DNA from: PWXP01 sp040772845 | GTDB lineage: Bacteria > Planctomycetota > Planctomycetia > Pirellulales > Thermoguttaceae | Direction: 5' to 3' | DNA length: 64,000 nucleotides | NCBI GenBank assembly: GCA_040772845.1 | Contig: JAXGXG010000001.1 | Span: 3,906,001-3,970,000, forward strand | Part shown: in pieces, positions 26,201-34,577 of the stretch | How the letters are laid out: each line of letters begins with the position of its first letter | Numbering within the stretch: the stretch's first letter is position 1 | The notes under the pieces: generated by a model | What the model was told of the DNA's origin: nothing | The model's input: only the letters and a program-made list of their open reading frames with translations | Databases searched by the model: none | Position numbers and translations under genes: made by a program

Positions 26201-26956
26201 GGCGCCGATGCCGCATCGCTTTACGAACCGCAAGCAGGTGGGCTGCCGTCCCATGCCATCGGCACGTGTGTCTTGTGTGAAGCCGTTGCCCTGACCGTCG
26301 ATGCCCAGAGCCAGAAGGCCGCCCAGAGCGCGGTCAACTTCCTGGTGGAGATGCAGAACACCGATGGCGGCTGGCCTGCCCAGCCTCACCTGCCCAATCA
26401 GCCGAGTGAACCGAGCGACCTGATCGCAACTGCATGGAGTCTGGCGGCCTTGCGGACGGCCCAGTGGGTGAATTTGCGAGTTCCGGATGCGAAGGTAAAA
26501 CTGGCGGCCGGCTATCTCGACACGCTGCGCGCCGAGGACGGATCCGGGTTCCTGCGCGAGCGGCGCGACGCGCGCCCTGAACTGACCGCCAGCGCGGCGG
26601 GCGCCCTTGCGCTTCTGTACCTGGACGGGAATCGGAAGCCATCGGAACTGCTGCCCCTGGTGGCCAGGGCGGCGCAGCGCGGGCCGGGAACGGCCGGCCA
26701 GTTCTATCAGGACCTGTGCATGTCGCAGGTGATGCGGGAGATCGGCGGCCATCCGTGGAGCAAGTATCACAGGTCGCTGCGCGATTACCTTCTGGAGACA
26801 CAGGCGACCGACGGGCCGGAGAAGGGAAGCTGGTACGTCGAGAGCGCCGCATGGGGGAACCGCCAAGGTGGCCGCCTGTTCTGCACGGCCCTGGCGGCGC
26901 TCGCACTCGAAAGCTACTACCGGTATCCACCTTTCCGTTCGACCTCCGAGGAATGA
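23216..26956 (+). CDS. J-domain-like / WD40 / cyclase-fold membrane protein
   Basis: 1246 residues in four parts. Residues 1-85 are the planctomycete J-domain-like start (FDPYRKWLGIPPDEQPPHHY, then ILNELAAARVCLLDPEKRTAYD) without the HPD motif of true DnaJ. Residues 90-150 are Pro-rich. Residues 155-178 form one membrane helix. From about 245 to 545 there are WD40 repeats (GHTGPVLGTAFSSDGLFAVTGGE, GHVGPVHAVAFSRDG, GHEQPVTSLAYTALG). After a helical region, residues 905-1240 contain alpha/alpha-toroid repeats of squalene-cyclase/prenyltransferase type (QALTWLAAHQLPEGFW, AVNFLVEMQNTDGGWP). The last domain lacks an obvious DXDD acid motif. Role unknown; probably a scaffold. The Ser/Thr kinase gene follows after 69 nt and may be co-transcribed. 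Confidence 0.8.
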   Translation: MASFDPYRKWLGIPPDEQPPHHYRLLGIGLFESDPDVIANAADRQMTHVRTFQSGKYAAESQRILNELAAARVCLLDPEKRTAYDAALKLKQPAGVPLSPAMPSPVMPPGPGQPPQAPPPSGRPPQAVVAAPVMPVNRVSTPTRSYATRRRKKNWQVPAIVIGVVVVGALALALMMVMDQSNGSGSDRGQPSAPRREATVPAPRVPRDWPPPRRDSDSERSAFSPNISSAPDASFVPPSPGAPAGTFPLGEIAAMQGHTGPVLGTAFSSDGLFAVTGGEDKTTRMWDTVGGHELRQFTGAPDPVRAICLSQTGRFIYVLAGKPEAAGGTICIWDAGIGGAPDTFPVAEGRQVHSLALDPKNELVAVGCHDGTIRLVDLKSRKEARELVGHVGPVHAVAFSRDGAAILSGGEDGAVLAFHRTTGKEVRRFAGHRGPVRAVAAAPDGSDAASAGDDHRVCLWDLRSNRSRAELRGHEQPVTSLAYTALGDRIVSGDRGGALLVWNITKLSEQRRFDAAGGPMLAVAVAPDGSRAVTGGQDGIVRLWGLIPPPVAATPDLQTPASVQDDRLAVPPEEALARWRERIRKELFVKEFAAAEQPEGKVALARQLVERANEPEDDPAAAYAFLDSAIDLAAEAGDADLLLNTIDGLAERYDVDEMALKLAKLQAAIAKAPDASARSALGTHVLGTADEAILQDRFEVGRQMLELARTAVGTLDSAALDRSVGGVEDSPLQRELAATEQRLAETQKAYENLADVRKAYEKTPDDPQAALALGRYECFVKGNWEKGLPLLAKSADEQLAQLADTELKQPAKIADQLALADAWWQAAESQPAGEQEHVRWHAVTWYKQVAPELTDAVAQERARGRILATAEPGTASIPSEPPPAIADLAACRTDENRAALLRYYGGDAKSEAAVQQALTWLAAHQLPEGFWSFDHRGPRNRNTSENPGALDQAPATATAVALLPFLGAGQSPRRGEFRRTVGNGLIFLRKRLAPVGADAASLYEPQAGGLPSHAIGTCVLCEAVALTVDAQSQKAAQSAVNFLVEMQNTDGGWPAQPHLPNQPSEPSDLIATAWSLAALRTAQWVNLRVPDAKVKLAAGYLDTLRAEDGSGFLRERRDARPELTASAAGALALLYLDGNRKPSELLPLVARAAQRGPGTAGQFYQDLCMSQVMREIGGHPWSKYHRSLRDYLLETQATDGPEKGSWYVESAAWGNRQGGRLFCTALAALALESYYRYPPFRSTSEE

Positions 26957-27025
26957 GCCTGACCATGTCGACGCGGTCTGAGCGGTAATTGGAATTGACC
27001 GGCAGCTTCGCCGCCCGATGACGTA

Positions 27026-28627
27026 ATGCCCATGCCCAATCCCGACCATCACCCCATCGATCCGAACACGCGCACCGACATGATCGGCCGGCAGTTGGGC
27101 GACTATCGCCTGCTGCGACTGCTGGGCCGGGGCGCCATGGCCGAGGTCTACCTGGCGGAACAGCTTTCGCTCCGCCGGCGCGTTGCGGTGAAGCTTCTTA
27201 AACCGGAACTGGCCCACGATCCGAAATACCTCGAACGCTTCCGGCGCGAAGCACAATCGGCGGCGGCCCTGGTGCACGGCAGTATCGTGCAGGTATACGA
27301 GGTGGGCGAGCAGGACGGCATGCACTTCATCGCCCAGGAATACGTCCAGGGCCAGAACTTGCAAGAGTGGCTCCGCCGGCATGGCCCGCTCGATCTGCCG
27401 CAGGCCCTTTCGGTCATGCGGCAAGTCACGGCGGCGCTGGCCAAGGCGGCCGAGGCCGGACTGGTCCACCGCGATATCAAGCCGGAAAACATCATGCTTA
27501 CCGCGGAGGGCGAGGTCAAGGTGGCCGACTTCGGACTCGCACGCCTTACGCGGCAGGACGACTCGCTCGAATTGACGCAGGTCGGCATGACCATGGGTAC
27601 GCCGTTGTACATGAGCCCGGAGCAGGTGGAAGGCAAACCGCTCGATCCGCGGAGCGACCTCTATTCGTTCGGCGTTACGTGCTATCACCTGCTGAGTGGC
27701 CAGCCCCCGTTCGTGAGCGAAACCGCTTTGGGCGTGGCCGTGCAGCATATCAAGAGCGAACCGGCGCCGCTGGAGTCGAAGCGTCCGGACCTTCCGCCGG
27801 CGCTATGCCGCGTGGTGCATCGGATGCTCGCCAAGCATCCTGACGGCCGGTATCGCTCGGCCCATGAGCTTCTGCACGAGATACGCGCCTTGCATACGGA
27901 ACATGCGCGGCCCGACTGGCCGGAACAGTTTGCCGTTTGGGAATCGAGTGCGGTGGGAGTGCCTGCCGGCGAAACGGCGCACGTTACCCGCCGTCTCGGC
28001 CGGCTCATGCGGCAAGGCGTCAGGCCGTCGCAGGGCCGGCTTGCCCGGCGATGGCTGGCGGCGGCCCTGGTGGTCATGTTCCTTCTTGGCGGCCTGGCGG
28101 CCTGGCGGCTGACGGAACCGGTTCCGTTGCTCACAGCGCGGGCGGCCGATGCCGCCTTGGCCATTCCTCGCCAGCAAACGGCCCGCGCCCAGTGGTTCTA
28201 TGCTACAACGCGCGATACGGAAGAGGCATGGCGCGCCGTGATCGAGTATTTCCCGCAAGAGACGCATCTGGCGCGCCGCGCCAAGCAGCAGCTTGCACGC
28301 ATCTACCTGCTCGAAGGCCGATACGACGAGGCCCTGGCCCTGTTTGACGAATTGGCGGCCCTCGATGCGACCGAGACCGAGTTCCGCGCATTCGGATTGG
28401 CCGGTCGCGGCAGTATCTTGATGCTTCAGGGCCGGCACGAGCAGTCTGCCCGCGTGCTCGATGAACTCTTGCCGGAAATCGAACAACTCCGCGACCGGCA
28501 GATGCAGCGACTCGTCATGGCGGCCGTCCGGAAGAATCGCCAACAGCTCGGCGCCCAGAGTTCAAAGAAGTGGAACGACTGGCTTCAGCGCCAGGTTGAT
28601 ACGGCCGGCGCTGCCGACTCCGACTGA
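27026..28627 (+). CDS. Membrane Ser/Thr protein kinase
   Basis: 533 residues. Hanks-type kinase domain from about residue 27 to 285: Gly loop LGRGAMAEVYLAEQ, VAVK (Lys56), catalytic HRDIKPEN (148-155), DFGLAR (168-173), activation-loop end GTPLYMSPEQ. A single membrane helix follows at about 343-361 (WLAAALVVMFLLGG), then an external region of about 170 residues with TPR-like helices (QLARIYLLEGRYDEALALFDELAAL). There are no PASTA repeats. An in-frame Met19 just before IGRQLGDYRLL is an alternative start. All catalytic residues are present. Given the spacing, it may act with the WD40 protein before it. Confidence 0.93.
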   Translation: MPMPNPDHHPIDPNTRTDMIGRQLGDYRLLRLLGRGAMAEVYLAEQLSLRRRVAVKLLKPELAHDPKYLERFRREAQSAAALVHGSIVQVYEVGEQDGMHFIAQEYVQGQNLQEWLRRHGPLDLPQALSVMRQVTAALAKAAEAGLVHRDIKPENIMLTAEGEVKVADFGLARLTRQDDSLELTQVGMTMGTPLYMSPEQVEGKPLDPRSDLYSFGVTCYHLLSGQPPFVSETALGVAVQHIKSEPAPLESKRPDLPPALCRVVHRMLAKHPDGRYRSAHELLHEIRALHTEHARPDWPEQFAVWESSAVGVPAGETAHVTRRLGRLMRQGVRPSQGRLARRWLAAALVVMFLLGGLAAWRLTEPVPLLTARAADAALAIPRQQTARAQWFYATTRDTEEAWRAVIEYFPQETHLARRAKQQLARIYLLEGRYDEALALFDELAALDATETEFRAFGLAGRGSILMLQGRHEQSARVLDELLPEIEQLRDRQMQRLVMAAVRKNRQQLGAQSSKKWNDWLQRQVDTAGAADSD

Positions 28628-28647
28628 ATGCAGAAGGGAAGCTTGCC

Positions 28648-29514
28648 ATGAAGCGGTGTGCGCGATGGTTCGCAAGACACGCCCGATGGCTCTGGCGCGC
28701 AGCAATGCAGTGGCGGACGCACAACGGCAATCTTCTGGCCGCGGCAACGGCCTACTACGCCATGTTGTCCATTCTGCCTCTGTTGCTGGTGCTCGTCTCC
28801 TTGCTCGGATTCGTGTTCCAGTTCTCCGATGGACTGCAAGACGCGCAGACCGGCCTTCTGGATCTGGTTGCGCAACGCACGTCGCTGAGGCTTGCCGAAT
28901 GGCTGGGCGGCATCCTCACCGAGGTACGCAACCGGGCGACGATCGGCGGGCCGCTTGGGCTCGTTACACTGTTGATGGCCGCCATTGGCATCTTCGCCCA
29001 GTTCGAGAAGGCATTCGATACGATCTGGTCGGTAGAAGCGCCGGAATCGCAAGGGATTCTCGGCGCGATTCGAAATGCACTATGGAGTCGGCTTCGCGCA
29101 TTCGTCATGCTGACCGTGCTGGGCACGGCCGTCGTTTCCGTCCTCCTGATGGAACTTGCGCTGGCCGTGGCGCTGAAATGGCTGCCGGATCTGCCGGGCG
29201 GACCATGGCTGGAGCTTCTTCTGCACATGCCGGCCGGTCTTCTGCTGAACTGGGTGCTATTCGCCCTGCTGTTCAGGTTCGTTCCCAAACGTCCGGTCCG
29301 GTGGCCGGAAGCGGCGCGGGGCGCCCTGTTGGCCGGTGTACTGTGGGAAATAGCTCGGTACGCCCTGTCGTTCGGCTTGCGAACGAGTCGCTATGGCGCG
29401 TATGGCGTGATCGGCGCCGTCATTATTTTCATGCTATGGGTCTACGCCGGCGCCGCCATCGCGTTCTTCGGCGCAGAGTACGTCCACGTTCTGGGCCGTG
29501 AACGGAAGACGTAG
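28648..29514 (+). CDS. YihY/UPF0761 family membrane protein
   Basis: 288 residues, six predicted membrane segments. The N-terminus NLLAAATAYYAMLSILPLLLVLVSL carries the family's conserved AAALAYYxxLSxxPLL-like pattern. The end WVYAGAAIAFFGAEYVHVLGRE fits the typical YxxxxILLFGAE-like C-terminus. Formerly called BrkB/ribonuclease BN, the family has no established RNase activity; a transport role has been proposed. It starts 20 nt after the kinase stop, with GGAAG upstream. Confidence 0.88.
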   Translation: MKRCARWFARHARWLWRAAMQWRTHNGNLLAAATAYYAMLSILPLLLVLVSLLGFVFQFSDGLQDAQTGLLDLVAQRTSLRLAEWLGGILTEVRNRATIGGPLGLVTLLMAAIGIFAQFEKAFDTIWSVEAPESQGILGAIRNALWSRLRAFVMLTVLGTAVVSVLLMELALAVALKWLPDLPGGPWLELLLHMPAGLLLNWVLFALLFRFVPKRPVRWPEAARGALLAGVLWEIARYALSFGLRTSRYGAYGVIGAVIIFMLWVYAGAAIAFFGAEYVHVLGRERKT

Positions 29515-29707
29515 CCTCCGGCGCCTGGCGGAGAATCGCCATGCCAGATCCACACAGAACCGGCCGGGAAATGGCAGGGCCCGGACCGCCGCGGCGCCGG
29601 GCGGCACTGCGCGTATGTCCAATTCCCGTGCGCGAATGGGTCTGGACCGGAGCCCGTTCGTCGGCGACAATGCGTACTTTTGCCACGTTCCTGGAGTGCC
29701 TTCCCTT

Positions 29708-31081
29708 ATGACTACCGCCACGCGTCCCACACTCGAGTGGGCAAGGGTCGATCTGAATCGTTGCCCCAGTGTCGTCGTACCGCCGCCCGGTCCGCAATCG
29801 AACGACTACCATGCACGATGTACGAAGTACTTCAAGGGGCTCAGCGGGCAGGTGAAGCTGTTCCCCGTGGCGTTCGAGTCGGGCAGCGGGTGCACGCTTA
29901 CCGATGTGGACGGCAACCGGTATATCGACTTTTCGTCCGGTATTTACGTCACGACGCTCGGCCATTGCCATCCGAAGGTCAGCGAGGCCGTAGCCAAATA
30001 CGCCTGCCAGTTGATGAACGCCCACGACTTCACCACGCCGGTGAAGACGGCCCTGGTGGAGAAGCTGGCCCAGGTGCTGCCGGGTGATCTGACCGGGTTC
30101 CAGTTCTACGATTCCGGGACGACCGCCGTCGAGGCCGGTCTGCGCGTGCTGCGGGCCGCCACGGGGCGCAACGAGATGATCAGTTGCTACAACGATTTCC
30201 ACGGCAAGTCGTACGGCTCGGTATCGTTGGCGCAGATTCGTTCGCAGGTATACGGTCGCGTGCGTGCGCCCGGCTCGCACATGGCGCCGCGGCCCGATGC
30301 GTATCGACCCCTGTGGACCCGACCTGATGGAACCATCGACACGGACCAGTACATTGCCTTCTACGACGAGTACATCAATAAGGCAACGGTAGGCGACGTG
30401 GCCGGGTTTGTGCTGGAGCCGATCCAGGGATGGGGCGGATCGGTCATGCCGCCCGACGATTTCTTTCCCAAATTGCGCGCGTATTGCGACGAGAAGGGGA
30501 TTCTGCTGATGGCCGATGAGGTGCTCACAAGCTGGGGCCGCACGGGCAAATGGCTCTGCATGGAGCACTGGGACACCCTGCCCGATGTGGTCACTTTGGG
30601 CAAAGGCTTCGGCAACGGCTTCCCTGTAACGTGCGTGGCCGTGCGGGAGCAATACAAGGAGAGTTTCGAGAAGATTTCCGCATCGAGCAGTTACGGGGGC
30701 AACCCCATGGCGTGCGCCGCCGCCCTGGCCAGCACGGAAGTGATCGAGGAAGAAAACCTGCTGGAATACGCACAGGAATTGGAGACGCATTGCCTGGGCA
30801 TCCTTCGCGGCATGAAGGAGCGGCACGCCATCGTCGGCGACGTCCGTTGCAAGGGCGCCCTGATGGGCATAGAATTGGTCAAAGATCCGCAGACCAAGGA
30901 GCCGTTCACCGCCGCAGGTGAGTTCGTTTACAAGCACGCCTTCCGTAATGGCTTGGCGTGGATCCCTGCCGGTCACATCCTACGGATGAGTCCGCCGATT
31001 GTGATGGACTTTGATACGGCCGCCAAGGGCCTGGAGTTGATCGAAGAGGCGATTGGCGCCGCCGAGCGTGAACTGCTCTGA
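29708..31081 (+). CDS. Class III pyridoxal-phosphate aminotransferase
   Basis: 457 residues from MTTATRPTLEW; a longer frame reaching back to 29498 overlaps the preceding gene and has no support. Fold type I signatures are DVDGNRYIDFSSGIYVTTLGHCHP, the PLP phosphate-binding YDSGTTAVEAGLR, the Asp of LLMADEVLTSWGRTG, and the Schiff-base Lys in TLGKGFGNGFPVT. The DEV(Q/L)xxxGRTG segment is typical of ornithine/4-aminobutyrate-type transaminases. The substrate cannot be set from sequence. A TTG-started Gfo/Idh/MocA gene follows after 24 nt, so both probably belong to one catabolic or biosynthetic operon. Confidence 0.92.
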   Translation: MTTATRPTLEWARVDLNRCPSVVVPPPGPQSNDYHARCTKYFKGLSGQVKLFPVAFESGSGCTLTDVDGNRYIDFSSGIYVTTLGHCHPKVSEAVAKYACQLMNAHDFTTPVKTALVEKLAQVLPGDLTGFQFYDSGTTAVEAGLRVLRAATGRNEMISCYNDFHGKSYGSVSLAQIRSQVYGRVRAPGSHMAPRPDAYRPLWTRPDGTIDTDQYIAFYDEYINKATVGDVAGFVLEPIQGWGGSVMPPDDFFPKLRAYCDEKGILLMADEVLTSWGRTGKWLCMEHWDTLPDVVTLGKGFGNGFPVTCVAVREQYKESFEKISASSSYGGNPMACAAALASTEVIEEENLLEYAQELETHCLGILRGMKERHAIVGDVRCKGALMGIELVKDPQTKEPFTAAGEFVYKHAFRNGLAWIPAGHILRMSPPIVMDFDTAAKGLELIEEAIGAAERELL

Positions 31082-31105
31082 CGCAAGCGACAAGGAAGGA
31101 CCATC

Positions 31106-32248
31106 TTGAAGACCATACGATTTGGAATCATCGGCTGCGGCCTGATGGGACGCGAGTTCGCAAGCGCCGCCATGCGATGGGGACATCTGACAAACATGGG
31201 CGTTCGGCCCGAGATCGTCGCTCTTTGTAACCGGAGCCCGGGGGTGTTCTCGTGGTACCAGGCCCACCTGCCGACGGTTGGGCAGGTAACGAGCGACTAC
31301 AAAGAGTTGTTGGCGAACGAGGACGTCGATGCCGTTTACATCGCCGTGCCGCATCATCTGCATGAAGACATTTATTGCGCGGCCATTCGTGCAGGCAAGC
31401 ATCTGCTTGGCGAGAAGCCGTTCGGTATCGATCTGGCCGCCAACCGGGCGATTCTTCAGTGCATGGCAGAGCATCCGGACGTCTTTGTCCGGTGCGCTTC
31501 GGAGTTCCCGTTCTTTCCAGGCGTGCAGCGCATCTGCGGCATGATCGAGCAGGGCGCGTTCGGGCGCGTGATCGAAGTCGAGGCCGGGTTCCTCCATTCG
31601 AGCGACCTGGACCCGAACAAGCCGATCAACTGGAAACGCATGGTCGAGCAGAACGGGCGATATGGGTGCATGGGCGATCTGGGCATGCATGTATGCCACG
31701 TCCCCTTCCGCGCCGGCTGGATGCCGCGTTCGGTGCGGGCGATCCTCTCTAATATTGTGCGGCAGCGGCCCGATGCTCAAGGGAACCTTGTACCGTGCGA
31801 GACGTGGGACAACGCAACGTTGCTGTGCGACGCCGTTGACCCGGCTTCGGGCGAGCCGTTCCCCATGACGCTGAAGATGCAGCGCATCGCGCCCGGCGAG
31901 CGGAACACGTGGTACCTGAAGGTGCTGGGCACAAAGGCATCGGCCCGCTTCTCGACGAAGAACCCGAAATGCCTGGAACTGCTGCGGTACGACGGCGGCG
32001 AGCAGGTTTGGGGCCGGCTGGACATTGGTTATGAAACGCCCTATCCGACCGTCACCGGCGGCATCTTCGAGTTCGGCTTCACCGACGCCATTCTACAGAT
32101 GTGGGCCGCGTTCCTTCATGAACTCGACCACCAGCAGCTCCCCAGCCCGTTCGCCGGCTGCGTTACCGCCGAGGAAACCGCGCGAAGCCACCGCCTGTTC
32201 ACCGCCGCTCTCGAGTCGCAAGAGCAAAGAGGCGCCAGGAGCCTCTGA
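31106..32248 (+). CDS. Gfo/Idh/MocA family oxidoreductase
   Basis: 380 residues with a TTG start supported by AAGGAAGGA at 31092-31100. N-terminal Rossmann fold with GIIGCGLMGREFAS, then the EKPFGIDLAANRAI segment with the conserved EKP lysine. No signal peptide, so the protein is cytoplasmic. The C-terminal part contains GDLGMHVCHVPFR with the GxHxxD-like pattern weakly kept. These enzymes oxidise or reduce sugars, inositols or related polyols with NAD(P). It probably works with the aminotransferase encoded just before it. Confidence 0.9.
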   Translation: MKTIRFGIIGCGLMGREFASAAMRWGHLTNMGVRPEIVALCNRSPGVFSWYQAHLPTVGQVTSDYKELLANEDVDAVYIAVPHHLHEDIYCAAIRAGKHLLGEKPFGIDLAANRAILQCMAEHPDVFVRCASEFPFFPGVQRICGMIEQGAFGRVIEVEAGFLHSSDLDPNKPINWKRMVEQNGRYGCMGDLGMHVCHVPFRAGWMPRSVRAILSNIVRQRPDAQGNLVPCETWDNATLLCDAVDPASGEPFPMTLKMQRIAPGERNTWYLKVLGTKASARFSTKNPKCLELLRYDGGEQVWGRLDIGYETPYPTVTGGIFEFGFTDAILQMWAAFLHELDHQQLPSPFAGCVTAEETARSHRLFTAALESQEQRGARSL

Positions 32249-32273
32249 GGCAGACGGAGACGCTATCCGAAAA

Positions 32274-32289
32274 GGGGGCGGGCGCCCCC
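32274..32289. terminator. GC hairpin between converging genes
   Basis: GGGGGC-GGGC-GCCCCC, 25 nt after the oxidoreductase stop and before the convergent permease stop. No T-run, so a bidirectional terminator role is only likely. Confidence 0.45.
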
Positions 32290-32356
32290 ATCTCGTGCCG
32301 GCATCAAATGCGAACCTTCGACAGACGGTCGCCAAGCCGCGTCTTCAGATCGACGT

Positions 32357-34018
32357 TCAGAGGAAGCTGAGGGCCATGCCGATCGCGCCGGTGGCGAGCA
32401 GGTAGTACATCGTGGGGATGAGGGTGCGGCGGATGATGGCGCCCTCCTGCCCCAACAGCCCAACGGTCGCGGAGGCGGCGACTACGTTGTGGACACAGAT
32501 CATATTGCCTGCCGCACCGCCGACCGCCTGCAAGGCGACAATAAGAATGGGCGACAGGCCCGTGCGGAGCGCGACATCGAACTGGAAGAGTGAGAATGTC
32601 ATATTGCTGATCGTGTTGCTGCCGGCGATGAATGCGCCCATCGCCCCGATCACGGCCGAGACAGCGGGCCAGCCGCGGCCGGTTACGGTTGTGGCGAACT
32701 CGGCGAGTACGGCCGGCATACTCGCCAGATTTGCATCGTTGATTCCCGAATTGATGAAAATCCGCACCATCGGCACGGCAAAGACAATGGCCAGCGCCGC
32801 ACCTGCAAGGGCGCGGCCCGATTCGCCCAGCGCCGCGCGAATCTGCCCCGCGTTCATCCGGTATAGCGGGATGCACAGCGCGCAAACAACAAGGAATATC
32901 GTCCCGGGCAACTCGACCGGTTTGACCGTCTTCTCGATACCGGTTCCCAGGATAGACGGCCATGCGAATGTCTGCGCGACGATGACGCGGTGCAGCGCAG
33001 GCCAGACGCGCGTGGCGACCAGCAGGATGCCGACCAGCAGGTAAGGGAGCCAGGCCGCGTAGATCGAGACGCGAGGCCTATCCTGGTCGGCCGCCGATGC
33101 CGGCGGGACGCTGCTGCGCCATTCGGCCAGCCAGTCGGATTCCGGCGGGAAATCCCAGGGTTCCTTGGGTTGAAGCCAACCGGTCCGCGCGGCCGCGACG
33201 GTCAGGCACAGGGCGATCAATCCGCCCCAGAGCGATGGGAACTCCGGGCCCAGCAGCACGCCGATCAGGACATAGGGAATCGTGAATGCCACGCCGGCGA
33301 ACAGGGCAAAGGGCCATACGGCCAGCCCTTCGCGCCACGAACGATTGACGCCGAAAAACCGGGTCATCATGCAAACCACGAACAGCGGGATCAACGTCCC
33401 GATCACGCCATGGATCATCGCCACCCGGCCTGCAATCATGCCCAGCAGGGCATCGTACGTAGCCGGTCCGCCAGGTTGGCTGACGAATTGGGTGACGATC
33501 GTCTGGTGGAAAAGTCCGCCGTCGACGCCGATCAGAATGGGCGTGCCCACGGCGCCGAACGATACGGGCGTACTCTGGATGGTCAGGGCCGCCACCACCG
33601 CCGCCATGGGCGGGAAGCCGAGAATCACCAGCAGCGGGCCCGCCACGGCCGCCGGTGTGCCGAACCCGGCCGCGCCTTCAATGAACGCGCCGAATGTCCA
33701 GGCGACGATAATGGCCTGGATCCGCCGGTCGGGCGAAATTCGCCGGAACCCGTCACGAATGGCCGCAACGGCGCCCGCGTGCTTCAGTATGAACAGCAGC
33801 AGCAAGGCGCCGAAGACAATATAGAGCAATTCGCCGGCAATGATCAACCCTTGAATGGAAGACGCGGCGATGCGCACCGCTTCCATCTGCCAATACGACA
33901 CGGCCAAGACGGCGGTGAGTGCGAACGCAACCGGCATGGTCTTCTTCGCCGGCCAGCGAAGAAATACCAGCAGCAGAAAGACGACCCCAAGCGGACAGAT
34001 TGCAACGAAGACAGGCAT
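32357..34018 (-). CDS. lctP: L-lactate permease family transporter
   Basis: 553 residues, about 12-14 membrane segments, normal length for the LctP/LldP family. Characteristic stretches are WTFGAFIEGAAGFGTPAAVAGPLL (residues 108-131), STPVSFGAVGTPILIGV, and near the end AVIGAMGAFIAGSNTISNMTFSLFQFDVA and GNMICVHNVVAASATVGLLG. The family imports L-lactate, D-lactate or glycolate with protons. No lactate or glycolate dehydrogenase lies next to it, so the substrate is not set by context. It is transcribed toward the Gfo/Idh/MocA gene. Confidence 0.93.
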   Translation of the reverse strand: MPVFVAICPLGVVFLLLVFLRWPAKKTMPVAFALTAVLAVSYWQMEAVRIAASSIQGLIIAGELLYIVFGALLLLFILKHAGAVAAIRDGFRRISPDRRIQAIIVAWTFGAFIEGAAGFGTPAAVAGPLLVILGFPPMAAVVAALTIQSTPVSFGAVGTPILIGVDGGLFHQTIVTQFVSQPGGPATYDALLGMIAGRVAMIHGVIGTLIPLFVVCMMTRFFGVNRSWREGLAVWPFALFAGVAFTIPYVLIGVLLGPEFPSLWGGLIALCLTVAAARTGWLQPKEPWDFPPESDWLAEWRSSVPPASAADQDRPRVSIYAAWLPYLLVGILLVATRVWPALHRVIVAQTFAWPSILGTGIEKTVKPVELPGTIFLVVCALCIPLYRMNAGQIRAALGESGRALAGAALAIVFAVPMVRIFINSGINDANLASMPAVLAEFATTVTGRGWPAVSAVIGAMGAFIAGSNTISNMTFSLFQFDVALRTGLSPILIVALQAVGGAAGNMICVHNVVAASATVGLLGQEGAIIRRTLIPTMYYLLATGAIGMALSFL

Positions 34019-34145
34019 GGCGCTCTCGGCGATCGCAGGGTGATAACAGCAGGCAGGCTGGGAGGATGTCCCGACGTACGCGAGTGCCGCCAGTATACCA
34101 CAATCGCCCGGTATCGCCAGCGCCGGCAGAGACCAGCGCCGGGTC

Positions 34146-34577
34146 TTATGGCCCGGTCATTTCCAATGCGAAGTCGTTATCGCCTTCAGCCACGGTGAGC
34201 TTGAGGTCGCTGGTCGACGTGCTTCGATACCGTTGCGGGATATCCGGCCGCTGGGGCGCCTCCGTGATCTCTTCGTCGTCCGACGGCGCCGGGTAGACGG
34301 TAATCTGATAGGCGCCGGCCGGCAGACCGTCGCCGCTGGCGGCCACCACCTCGAAACGCCCTTGCGGATCGGTCATGGCCGTGAAGTAGACGTTCTGCTC
34401 CGGACATTGGAACGCCACCTGGGCATCGGGCACCGCTTTGCCATTGAAAGTGAGCATACCGACGACCGGCTGACGCGGCGGGCCCGAGGGACCTCCGCAA
34501 CCGCCGAGCAATGCCGCCAACACGGCAGACGTCCAGATGGATGCGGTATGAGAGAAGTCGTTCGTTCGTCGTCGCAT
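34146..34577 (-). CDS. Small lipoprotein with carboxypeptidase-regulatory-like fold
   Basis: 143 residues. A lipoprotein signal ends in LAALLGGC, with lipidation at that Cys (near residue 27). The mature part (VVGMLTFNGKAVPDAQVAFQ, then DPQGRFEV...LPAGAYQITVYP) is the transthyretin-like beta sandwich usual in planctomycete proteins encoded next to DUF1559 genes. Its ATG overlaps the stop of the upstream DUF1559 gene (TAATG), so the two are translationally coupled. Confidence 0.8.
   Translation of the reverse strand: MRRRTNDFSHTASIWTSAVLAALLGGCGGPSGPPRQPVVGMLTFNGKAVPDAQVAFQCPEQNVYFTAMTDPQGRFEVVAASGDGLPAGAYQITVYPAPSDDEEITEAPQRPDIPQRYRSTSTSDLKLTVAEGDNDFALEMTGP

Noticed and set aside
23303..27748. 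Very long minus-strand open frame (over 1400 codons) opposite the WD40 and kinase genes
   Set aside because: It is the antisense shadow of two well-supported genes in GC-rich DNA; the protein is low-complexity, Arg/Gly-rich and without any recognisable domain.
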